Both the position numbers and the translations under genes were made by a program. Positions 30,101-36,688 of a stretch of DNA of 64,000 nt are shown in pieces. The stretch lies in the IMG/VR virus record IMGVR_UViG_3300046820_002137, positions 56,574-120,573 of that record. One strand, given 5' to 3'. This stretch comes from a virus. Position 1 is the first letter of the stretch, and every line of letters starts with the position of its first letter. Below the pieces are notes generated by a model. That model saw nothing but the letters and a program-made list of their open reading frames with translations, was not told the origin of the DNA and made no database searches.

Positions 30101-32233
30101 CATTACCGAAGGACTATCAACTATTATTTTCCAACTAATTGTTCCCTTTCTACTACTCTCTTTATATGTGAAAACAGGTTCAGGTCTTCCTAAAAAACTA
30201 GTAGGATTCCAATTCGCAGAACTACTATCGCTAAATGTTAAATCATATGGCGGAAACCACATTACTCTACCACCATTGGGTCCTTTTTCACAAGTAGGTA
30301 ATTCATCATAGGTGTATCCAGGTCTACTTGAGGTCCTCCATGCTAAATTTTCAATAGAGAACATATATTTTTTAGCGTATCCACCTTTTCCGTTGTCATC
30401 ATCTTTAATAATATTTGTAGAACCAGGATTTTTAGTTGGTGAAATATTCAAATTATATGTGTTATCAAGTACAGAATATGAAAATCTTCTACCTGATTTA
30501 GTTATACCATCAGTTTTTTGTAAATCATTATAAGCATAATATGGAGTATCCTTAGCAAAGACTCTACAGTATTCAATTCCGGCCTCAGCACCTGTTGCGT
30601 TATCAACATAAGATAATACTTGAGAACCTTTTGTTATTTCTTTGTAACCGTCATTGAATACTTTACTAACTTGATTTATTGCATTACCTACGTGTTTTAG
30701 ACGACTAATTCCTTCTACCAAATCTCCTGAATCAATTAATCTTTGAGTTTGGTCTAATATTGAATTATCTCTAAAGTTTACATTTGTTGAAGAATTTTTA
30801 GTGAAATTTGAACTAACTAAATTAAAATCTTCGTCAATTTGTCCCGCACCTCCTCCTGGTGTTGGTTTGTACCCGGCATTCTTTTTATATTTAGGAGATG
30901 TCCAAACAAATTGACCGTCAATACCTCCACCATCAGATAGGGATTTTGCTGCGAGTCCAAAATTTAATACATCTTGATTACCTTCATACAATATACCCAA
31001 TTCTGATGGACCATAAACAGGTGATGCAACTTGTTGTCCATATGGGTTAATCGGTAATTGGTTTGGTGGAGAATTTATCTGAGATGGCTCAGCGGTTCTA
31101 CCACCAACATAATATCCACCAACCAGTGTTCCATTATTTGGGTCTATTATACCTGATACAATATTAATCAGTCCTTGGACAAGGTTACCTAATAATCCTC
31201 TATCATATGCAGGACGATACCTGTTATAATCAATGTTATTAAATAATGCAGACCTTTGACCATTACCTGTATTTGCTAGAAAAATTTCAGATGGGTTTCT
31301 GGTTAGATTAAGTATAGGCCCTAAAAACCCTCCAGTTACGTTATTTAAAACATTTAACGCAATTGATGTTTGTTGAGTTTGTAATCCAAGAAACGTATTT
31401 TCATTAAAGTAATCACCCGGAATAGGTGATACAGGCCAATAAGCACCTGCCAGTCTTGTAGCAAAATCAACCGCCGCCAGTATAGGACTTTCAGGTACCG
31501 TAATTCTCCAATTTCTATAAACTAAAGGTTGTTGTCCTGTTATTAATAAACTAGCTTCAAATGGGTCTTGTAGACTCGCTAAGTTTACCGCACCAACAGT
31601 ATTTTGATAAATCTCAAGATTAATTCTTTCGATGAATAAATTTTTTAGATATTCCGCACCTAATCTAGCTATAAATGAATCTTGTGATAACGGACCCACA
31701 GAACCTTGGGGATTAGATGAAAACAGGATTTCATATGGAGAATAAAACGAAGGTACGAACGTAGGTGGGTCCCAATATGGACCAAAATACTTATTTAAAT
31801 TAGGTAAGTCTTCAGTTGAATATAAAAGAATGTATTTGTTATCAGGTATATAGGAGTTTAAATTCGCCGGTGAATACTTTTCTTCATTTAGGTAAAATGT
31901 ACTGTTTGCGGCTAAAACACTTTCGGTTAAGGGATAATAAGGTTCTCCGCTAGGTTTAACAGGTACTAACGCTCCGTTATAATTTATTGATAAATTATAA
32001 CCTCCAGATGGTCCGTATTCGTTTAAAGGGTATAATGTATTTGGATATGGTGACTGCCCAATCAAATTGTCCGGTGAGTTAATGACCGAACTATCTGTCA
32101 ATTGAGTTTCATAAGCAACATTAGATACTGGCGGAACGTATGAACCAACAACGGTGTACGGTGATAAATTTCTAGCTAAAAGTGAGTCTCTAAAAGATTG
32201 ACTAGACGCAAAGGATAAAATACTATCTGCCAT
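27188..32233 (-). CDS. Giant baseplate/tail protein with OmpA-like domain (1681 aa)
   Basis: A large virion protein whose first 500 residues are Asn/Pro/Tyr-rich. At about 660-740 a segment (MWFPPYDLTFSDSS, then GRPEPVFTYKESSRKGTISW) resembles tube-initiator or baseplate domains seen in other large phages. At about 895-1012 an OmpA-like fold is suggested by TISIVLEGG, INQKRSDSIVEYF, the strand LKISFGGGSGES and the terminal ACRRLRIS (compare NRRVEI in OmpA). That domain binds peptidoglycan in bacterial proteins. The C-terminus from 1300 is helical. It follows the tape-measure gene and precedes the LysM and hub genes. A role at the tail tip is inferred. Confidence 0.75.
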   Translation of the reverse strand: MADSILSFASSQSFRDSLLARNLSPYTVVGSYVPPVSNVAYETQLTDSSVINSPDNLIGQSPYPNTLYPLNEYGPSGGYNLSINYNGALVPVKPSGEPYYPLTESVLAANSTFYLNEEKYSPANLNSYIPDNKYILLYSTEDLPNLNKYFGPYWDPPTFVPSFYSPYEILFSSNPQGSVGPLSQDSFIARLGAEYLKNLFIERINLEIYQNTVGAVNLASLQDPFEASLLITGQQPLVYRNWRITVPESPILAAVDFATRLAGAYWPVSPIPGDYFNENTFLGLQTQQTSIALNVLNNVTGGFLGPILNLTRNPSEIFLANTGNGQRSALFNNIDYNRYRPAYDRGLLGNLVQGLINIVSGIIDPNNGTLVGGYYVGGRTAEPSQINSPPNQLPINPYGQQVASPVYGPSELGILYEGNQDVLNFGLAAKSLSDGGGIDGQFVWTSPKYKKNAGYKPTPGGGAGQIDEDFNLVSSNFTKNSSTNVNFRDNSILDQTQRLIDSGDLVEGISRLKHVGNAINQVSKVFNDGYKEITKGSQVLSYVDNATGAEAGIEYCRVFAKDTPYYAYNDLQKTDGITKSGRRFSYSVLDNTYNLNISPTKNPGSTNIIKDDDNGKGGYAKKYMFSIENLAWRTSSRPGYTYDELPTCEKGPNGGRVMWFPPYDLTFSDSSSANWNPTSFLGRPEPVFTYKESSRKGTISWKIIVDSPSVMNLIVDKQLKGVAKERVDSIIDSFFAGCVKYDIYTLAQKFNTLPTKDLYTYQEILNNPQSSQEDVTNIINSIGKDSQTNTSGNYADSSTSSIVTNEPSVDDFVNKYENLSFYFDDNSPSVNGTVDSYDVLYNQYISKSSEYVSNAEQLFNEDDFNRNVNEFFDQVIKDNFSLINDGGNSMVQDAFSILTTEKKTISIVLEGGESFTVSSNFNETINQKRSDSIVEYFRNFTSGGVSLGKYIDNGSLKISFGGGSGESFTNPIAQGGVMQDTVNCTTPVEDKNGATNNGSQIYSVSVMACRRLRISTIVINDKPSDAGTIPDNLEENPGVLFNPPSSSTSEQGIVPQKPQPKDNVTIEKKLKEGISKQIVRNLLTECDYFEVIKENAPMVYDSIKEKIKYFNPAFHSMTPEGLNARLTFLNQCVRPGETIPVIGSDGKPKSNDAVNTSFGAPPVLILRIGDFYNCKIIPRELGITYESPLFDMNPEGIGVQPMIAKISLSFDMIGGHGLAKPVEQLQNALSFNYYANTEIYDERSTWTDDSWKALDKKFIDALELGEENSTVNNVDNQPTNDGGNTIGEILSTNPVESGQTGDISYQKVMDELQGSTKTYMETIPNLLEKVMLNTNHGIVQFMNKDRLYNEGGLNISTTSQVDAPIYGAPSNIDSFTKDIFDLVKSEITDRTNPIMKELDKFSWQSNVMDTITENMISYVSDLYNNFSNVLYTTSQEMVTFQQDYSRIIRKLNLVATLTDGKIGDKNLPIVYTINGTSEVSTTTTTVNPSISSTDDELWDDLNRASNTLIDYQTLLTDNKITEEPYDEVGNFIPVYDNFIGGNSVDSPEKHFFLIISRVLQDSNKRESFKNSIIKGDLVSVSDPTNLKNKFDGIVDDLAKEYTKELEYEEELYTDFKDSNDYKDFVDDLDEKMYPKGKTRKFNYTTVPGVDNATQSEDIKKLYDGQNHGPNTTYLDNAKFNF

Positions 32234-32249
32234 TTACCTGATTTAATAT

Positions 32250-32257
32250 ATAAATAC
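32250..32257 (-). promoter_or_regulatory. Candidate late promoter, TATTTAT motif
   Basis: GTATTTAT on the coding strand, 16 nt before the 1681-aa ATG in the 39-bp gap after the tape-measure gene. It would drive the baseplate trio 1681 aa, LysM and hub. Confidence 0.55.
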
Positions 32258-32272
32258 CAAAGACTTATTTTT

Positions 32273-34081
32273 TTACTCTTTCTTCTTAAAGTCTTTACCC
32301 ATTTCTTCAAATATTTTATATATTCTTTCTTTAATTTCTTGAATATTAAGAGCATCCATAACTTGTTGAGTGGACATACTAGAAGGAGCGGTTACATTAA
32401 TGTTAATATCCATTTTAGACTCTTCAGAAGTTTTAACTTCGGTGGTCTTTGACTTTTCTGTTCCTGGGGTAACTTCACCTGTTTCAACTGGTTGTACAGT
32501 TTGTGCTTGGGATTTAAAATCAATTCCTGTTACATCTTTTAGTTGGGTTTTTAGTGTCTCAGGCATTTCAGTACCATATGTACTAAACAATTGTGCAAAT
32601 CCTTCAGCATTTTGATTAATAATTCCACTTTGTTCATTAGCCGTTTTAGTAATTAACTCCAATAATTTATCACCTTCCTCCGTGAAATCAAAATTACCAG
32701 CCATCATTTTTTCAAACATTGATTTTAGTTCCCCACTTGAGCTATCTATCAATTCTCTAACAGCTCCTGTACCTAAAGCCCCTCCTTCTGTTATAACATT
32801 GGTCCCTTCTCTTGTAATTTTTGTAGCACCTTTAATCATATCATCAACAAGTTTAGTACTTGCAATACCTCTGGCGGCTCTACCTTCCAATTTTTTTAGA
32901 CTAGACGCCATACTTTTTTGTAAATCTAATTGTTCAGCAGCTAAATCCTCCATAGCCTTTGGTTTTGACGATTCTATTAACTTATCAAGTTGTTCTTTAT
33001 TGTTAGTGTCCGCTAAAACATCCGCTAACTTTTGTTCTTTACCATCTACCGTAATAACATACTCACCATCTTTCATTTCCGCTAAATTAGCAACCATTTT
33101 TTGTTGCTCTTCAGACATAAAATCAGGAAATTTAATTTTCCTCATTTTATCTTCTAACTCCGCAGAACCCATTGCCATTTTTGTTAGTTCGTCATAAGCA
33201 ATACCTGTTGCTTTAGAAATCTCTCTGAGTTGTAATTTACCTTGTGGCGCAATTTCAAACTGACCTTTCTCATTTAATTGAACAAATTGTTCTGTCATTT
33301 GTACAAGTTGATTCTGTAATTCAGTAGGGTCATTAAGTGAAAGGTCCATCAATCTTAACGGGTCTAATAAGTCAGATTGTGTAACTCCTAATCGTTGTAA
33401 TGCTGACGACATCTCTATCGCTTTTTCAGGATTATATAGATTATCTGCAAAACTCAAAGTAGTCTTCATGTCAATCCTCATACTTGATGCTTGAGCTGCC
33501 ATCTTAGCTAAACCATCAACACCACCCGCAAAATTATACTTATTCATGGAATCCATGTTAGCAACCGCTTGTTCACTAACCGCCTTGACACTTAATCCTT
33601 GTTGTCGAGCCACGTCAACAATTTTTTGCATACCTTCAGCAACACCATATGCAGAAACACCAACATTTTTAAATGCCGGTAATAATTCTTTAGCTTCTTT
33701 ACCAGTTACAGTAGCTGCCGCATAAATATCTTTGTAAACATCTCCACCTAAAATAACATTTCGTCTAAGGTCAGCAGCAGCCGCTAATTGAATTTTTGTA
33801 ACATCCTCATAAGAACCACCTAAACCCAAGACCTCGGCTGAGGCATCTGCCATTGCTGCTTTTATTTGTTGAATATTCTCTCTACCTTGTCCAAAAAGAT
33901 TGGTTACTTTTGTTGCTTCAACGTCTAGTCTTTGTATTTCTTTAATTACCGTAGGAAAACTAACGTCAATCATGCTGTTGAAGGACTCCTCGATTTTTTT
34001 CCCGAATGATTTAAAATAAACATCCGCAGCCTCTACGGAGGCTTTTGATATATCATCTGTTGATGGAGTTCCGTCTTGCAT
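32273..34081 (-). CDS. Tail tape measure protein (602 aa)
   Basis: A long, largely alpha-helical protein, Ala/Met/Lys/Glu-rich, with no membrane segment at the N-terminus. The order in this region (tube, gp26-like chaperone, small ORF, this gene, baseplate genes) is that of tail tape measure proteins, which set tail length. Its 602 residues match T4 gp29 (590 aa), so a T4-like tail length is expected. Internal segments GAALGTGAVREL and the early TVTGKEAKELLPAFKNVGVS are of the type found in phage tape-measure domains. The Lys/Thr/Glu-rich C-terminus (from about 530) precedes a final helix. Confidence 0.85.
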   Translation of the reverse strand: MQDGTPSTDDISKASVEAADVYFKSFGKKIEESFNSMIDVSFPTVIKEIQRLDVEATKVTNLFGQGRENIQQIKAAMADASAEVLGLGGSYEDVTKIQLAAAADLRRNVILGGDVYKDIYAAATVTGKEAKELLPAFKNVGVSAYGVAEGMQKIVDVARQQGLSVKAVSEQAVANMDSMNKYNFAGGVDGLAKMAAQASSMRIDMKTTLSFADNLYNPEKAIEMSSALQRLGVTQSDLLDPLRLMDLSLNDPTELQNQLVQMTEQFVQLNEKGQFEIAPQGKLQLREISKATGIAYDELTKMAMGSAELEDKMRKIKFPDFMSEEQQKMVANLAEMKDGEYVITVDGKEQKLADVLADTNNKEQLDKLIESSKPKAMEDLAAEQLDLQKSMASSLKKLEGRAARGIASTKLVDDMIKGATKITREGTNVITEGGALGTGAVRELIDSSSGELKSMFEKMMAGNFDFTEEGDKLLELITKTANEQSGIINQNAEGFAQLFSTYGTEMPETLKTQLKDVTGIDFKSQAQTVQPVETGEVTPGTEKSKTTEVKTSEESKMDININVTAPSSMSTQQVMDALNIQEIKERIYKIFEEMGKDFKKKE

Positions 34082-34097
34082 TTTTTACAGTATTACA

Positions 34098-34105
34098 ATA
34101 AATAC
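34098..34105 (-). promoter_or_regulatory. Candidate late promoter, TATTTAT motif
   Basis: GTATTTAT on the coding strand, 16 nt before the tape-measure ATG, in the 30-bp gap after the 42-aa ORF. Confidence 0.5.
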
Positions 34106-34111
34106 CGTCTA

Positions 34112-34240
34112 TTAAGAATTTTGACTATTACCTTCATTTAATTTACCAATAATATACTTTCTTAAGTAAGTGGGCATCAATAAAAAGTCAGAATAAGACG
34201 TATTTAAATTTTTTGCGAGTACTATATACTCGTTCGCCAT
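34112..34240 (-). CDS. Small tail-assembly ORF, possible frameshift extension of gp26-like protein (42 aa from ATG)
   Basis: This reading frame starts at an ATG 13 nt past the gp26-like stop and encodes a compact helical product (MANEYIVLAKN, then DFLLMPTYLRKYIIGKL). The same frame stays open upstream into the end of the gp26-like gene, where it would read FFGLSSNHREY just before the ATG. That stretch joins the gp26-like frame by a +1 shift at a run of six T. Short helical ORFs of this style (xxMPxxLRKxxIxKL) follow tail chaperone genes in other myophages. It is either an independent protein or the C-terminal half of a G/GT-like fusion. It precedes the tape-measure gene, as expected for such chaperones. 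Confidence 0.65.
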   Translation of the reverse strand: MANEYIVLAKNLNTSYSDFLLMPTYLRKYIIGKLNEGNSQNS

Positions 34241-34253
34241 ATATTCTCTGTGG

Positions 34254-35009
34254 TTAGAAGAAAGGCCGAAAAAATTCAACCCCAAAAACGATATCGACTT
34301 TCGTTTCTTCTCCTGATGGGGCTATTACTCTTTTTGTTAAATCTAATGATGGAACGTTGTCCTTTAAAAAATTTCTAATGAATTTGGAATCCGCAATTGG
34401 AAGTTGTTCTACAAATATTGCAATTTTTCCTTTATCGGTATCACCATCTAATTCAACTATTTGTTTTTGTAGCTTAATAGTAACTTTAGGAGCAACTCTT
34501 CCTTGTGGATAATTTTCAATGATTCTATCAATTTCCTGTAGTTCACCAAAATTTATAGGTTTCAATTTAACTTTAGCACCTGTCTTTGGAAGTTCCACTG
34601 AAAATGTTCCGTCTTCATTTGGTCTACTTTGTCCTTGTTTTACATTTAATTCGTCTAAAACAAGTGTTTTCTCAAATAATTTACCGGTTTTAGGGTCTTC
34701 AAGTCTTACGACATACTCAGGTCCAAACGCCGTATTTCTTAAAAACAATAATATAGCTTGGATATCTTCGTCTAACAATTCCTCAGGTCTTAAATCATGT
34801 TCATAAATTTTATTTCTTAAAAGAGACATTACAACACTATCCTTATTACTTAATCCTGATAATAAAAAGTTTTCATCTGTAGCAGTCAGATAACCTACTT
34901 TTATTGATTTTTTCTTAGATTTGTAAAAAATTCCACCTGTTGGTAGTATGACCACATCATGTGGTAGAGTAAAATTTTCAGTTGCCGCGTTTAAAAGTGA
35001 AGAATCCAT
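34254..35009 (-). CDS. Baseplate hub assembly protein, T4 gp26-like (251 aa)
   Basis: Resembles the T4 gp26 baseplate-hub assembly family: an early LPTGGIFYKSKKKSIKVGYL, then LTATDENFLLSGLSNKDSV and LRPEELLDEDIQAILLFLRN, the usual core of these chaperones. Length 251 is slightly more than T4 gp26 (208). It ends VEFFRPFF and its tail overlaps an alternative frame that continues into the 42-aa ORF. The gene starts one base after the TAA of a mini zinc-finger gene, so the two are translationally coupled. Position between tail tube and tape measure matches the tail-assembly-chaperone slot of long-tailed phages. Confidence 0.82.
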   Translation of the reverse strand: MDSSLLNAATENFTLPHDVVILPTGGIFYKSKKKSIKVGYLTATDENFLLSGLSNKDSVVMSLLRNKIYEHDLRPEELLDEDIQAILLFLRNTAFGPEYVVRLEDPKTGKLFEKTLVLDELNVKQGQSRPNEDGTFSVELPKTGAKVKLKPINFGELQEIDRIIENYPQGRVAPKVTIKLQKQIVELDGDTDKGKIAIFVEQLPIADSKFIRNFLKDNVPSLDLTKRVIAPSGEETKVDIVFGVEFFRPFF

Positions 35010-35010
35010 T

Positions 35011-35148
35011 TTATTCTTTTTTTAAATTTTCATTAGTTTGATTTTGGGAATCTTTTTTTGTATTTTTCTTATGTCGGTTAAGGAACTCCTCTTCCGTTTC
35101 AAAAACTTTCCCACAAGTATTACAAGTAAATCCAGTTTGAGTTTCCAT
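35011..35148 (-). CDS. Mini zinc-finger protein (45 aa)
   Basis: A 45-residue frame with a C2H2-like start: C9-x2-C12 in FTCNTCGKVFETEEEFLNRH and His26, but no second histidine at the usual 3-5 residue spacing, so the finger is incomplete or uses another ligand. The C-terminus is Lys/Asn-rich. The ATG lies just after the tail-tube terminator, and its TAA is separated from the gp26-like ATG by one base. It could bind nucleic acid or act as a small structural or regulatory protein. The function is unknown. Confidence 0.65.
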   Translation of the reverse strand: METQTGFTCNTCGKVFETEEEFLNRHKKNTKKDSQNQTNENLKKE

Positions 35149-35157
35149 AATAACAAA

Positions 35158-35184
35158 AAATCCCATATTAATAATATGGGATTT
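35158..35184 (-). terminator. Rho-independent terminator after tail tube gene
   Basis: A 12-bp perfect stem AAATCCCATATT/AATATGGGATTT with a 3-nt loop, followed by a T-run on the minus strand. It lies 23 bp beyond the tail-tube stop. The next ATG (zinc finger) is 10 nt downstream, so the gp26-like unit depends on readthrough or on another promoter. Confidence 0.85.
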
Positions 35185-35207
35185 ATATAATATTGTAAAG
35201 ATTTATT

Positions 35208-35696
35208 TTAGTAAACTAAAATACAACGGTCCATTCTTAAAGTAGCCTGTATAGTCGCAACTTTATCATCAGTATAACTTAATGAATCAAAGTTAACATC
35301 CGATAAAAATGTCCCCTCAAGAATCCATTTTTCAACAACTACACCTGTAGGGTCTAACATCTCAAGGTCAACATTCTTTTTATAACCCGCCGCATAACCC
35401 ATACGACCTGTTACTGATTCCGCACATAAACGAACCCATTCCATTAAAGCTTGTGATGCAGAAGGCCCTATTGGGTCTCTAAAGGTTACGTTGATTGTAC
35501 CCCACGTAAATCTTCCCGCAACATATGTTTCAGTGTTTAAGAAAGGAATGGCCACTGGAGTAATTGTAATTTTGGGTCTTGAAGTACCCTCAACAAACCA
35601 TTCATTTATACCTAATGTAGAAGGAAAACGCATAATAAATCGGTTTTTCCTTTTTGGTTCATAAGGTATGGGCATTTTCATTAGTAAATCAGCCAT
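35208..35696 (-). CDS. Tail tube protein, T4 gp19-like (162 aa)
   Basis: The tube subunit that stacks inside the sheath. Length 162 equals T4 gp19 (163). The family pattern is visible: a basic N-terminal KRKNRFIMRFP, then GTSRPKIT, a central FTWGTINVTFRDPIGPSASQ loop and the closing strands LEMLDPTGVVVEKWILEGTF and DDKVATIQATLRMD. It is separated from the sheath gene by a HAD phosphatase gene, unlike T4 where gp18 and gp19 are adjacent. A long leader (35 nt) with a TATTTAT motif precedes the ATG and a strong terminator follows, so it is a single-gene transcript able to reach high level. Confidence 0.92.
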   Translation of the reverse strand: MADLLMKMPIPYEPKRKNRFIMRFPSTLGINEWFVEGTSRPKITITPVAIPFLNTETYVAGRFTWGTINVTFRDPIGPSASQALMEWVRLCAESVTGRMGYAAGYKKNVDLEMLDPTGVVVEKWILEGTFLSDVNFDSLSYTDDKVATIQATLRMDRCILVY

Positions 35697-35731
35697 CGTA
35701 TTTTTGTTTTAATTTTTTATTCTTTTTATTT

Positions 35732-35739
35732 ATAAATAT
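35732..35739 (-). promoter_or_regulatory. Candidate late promoter, TATTTAT motif
   Basis: GATATTTATAAATA on the coding strand, 35 nt before the tail-tube ATG. One of the fullest matches, fitting strong late expression of a major virion protein. The rest of the 116-bp gap 35697-35812 is AT-rich with no other visible feature. Confidence 0.6.
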
Positions 35740-35812
35740 CTATTAATAATTTTTTTCTCTTTACTTTTACTTTTTTAGAGATAAATTACATATTAATATT
35801 ACTAGTTAATTA

Positions 35813-36631
35813 TTAATAAGGTTTCTTTACTCCTCCTGCGGTTGAAATTGTTTTAATTATGTTGTCTGGTTTGTTTTCAAAATGACTCTTAACTTTTTCT
35901 AAATTTCTTAAATCATCATCTGAAAATCCTATTGTTGGTATAAAATTATTTGAAACTATGTTCTTGAAATACGCTTTTTTCTGAATGTGTTTTGAAATTC
36001 TTTTAACATATCCCACAAAATCATTTAAAGCTTTAATTTTACCTTCTTCGGGACTAGCAGCACTTCCTTTTCCATAAGTTACAGGATAGAATCTACACAT
36101 ATTAAGATACTCCCTAATCATGTCTTTTTTAGATGACTCACCTAAACCTTCGATTTCTCTATACTTTTCTAAATTTTTAATCAATTCATTAGAATCAATA
36201 CCCATATGATTTGAAATTATCATATTGTAAACAGATTCTTTCATAACACTTGGAGTGTGCCCTCTAGCCGTGACTATTGAAAATATCGACCCATTATTAA
36301 TGGCTTCGACAAAATCACCCCAAGCAGGTCCTGGTTTTCCAAGTAAAGAATCAATTATAAATTGTTTATCACCCTCTACACCAAAATACCTAAACGGGTT
36401 TTCTGCAAAACCAACAATTTCATGTCCATCATAATCAAACGGTTCTTTTCCAATTTTCATACGATATTCGGCAAAATCTTCTGTAGACATTCCAACCTCA
36501 TCACCATCATTATCCTTAAGTATTATTTTGGTTGGCATAACTAATATGTTATCATCCCAATCAAACGCATAATACTTCATATCAGGAGTTCCTGAATCTG
36601 TCACACCTTCGTTAATCTTTTTAAATTTCAT
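35813..36631 (-). CDS. HAD-family phosphatase-like protein (272 aa)
   Basis: HAD-superfamily motif I is at residues 22-27 (AFDWDDN, with D24 and D26 as nucleophile and acid). Motif II is the VTARGHT threonine near residue 117, and the acidic pair of motif IV is in FSDDDL near 245. The motif order and spacing match HAD phosphatases, including nucleotidases and phage PNK 3'-phosphatase domains. The substrate cannot be read from the sequence. A TATTTAT motif 8 nt before the ATG marks it as late, and it lies between the sheath and tube genes, an unexpected place for a metabolic enzyme. It could be a moron or act on DNA ends. Confidence 0.8.
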   Translation of the reverse strand: MKFKKINEGVTDSGTPDMKYYAFDWDDNILVMPTKIILKDNDGDEVGMSTEDFAEYRMKIGKEPFDYDGHEIVGFAENPFRYFGVEGDKQFIIDSLLGKPGPAWGDFVEAINNGSIFSIVTARGHTPSVMKESVYNMIISNHMGIDSNELIKNLEKYREIEGLGESSKKDMIREYLNMCRFYPVTYGKGSAASPEEGKIKALNDFVGYVKRISKHIQKKAYFKNIVSNNFIPTIGFSDDDLRNLEKVKSHFENKPDNIIKTISTAGGVKKPY

Positions 36632-36639
36632 ATTTGATT

Positions 36640-36647
36640 ATAAATAT
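36640..36647 (-). promoter_or_regulatory. Candidate late promoter, TATTTAT motif
   Basis: ATATTTAT on the coding strand, 8 nt before the HAD gene ATG and directly next to the sheath terminator. Confidence 0.5.
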
Positions 36648-36648
36648 A

Positions 36649-36678
36649 AAGACAGACCGACTTTTGCCGGTCTGTCTT
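36649..36678 (-). terminator. Rho-independent terminator after tail sheath gene
   Basis: An 11-bp perfect stem AAGACAGACCG/CGGTCTGTCTT with an 8-nt loop, starting 10 bp past the sheath stop on the minus strand. It is the strongest hairpin in the window and suits a highly expressed transcript. Confidence 0.88.
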
Positions 36679-36688
36679 ATATTAATGT

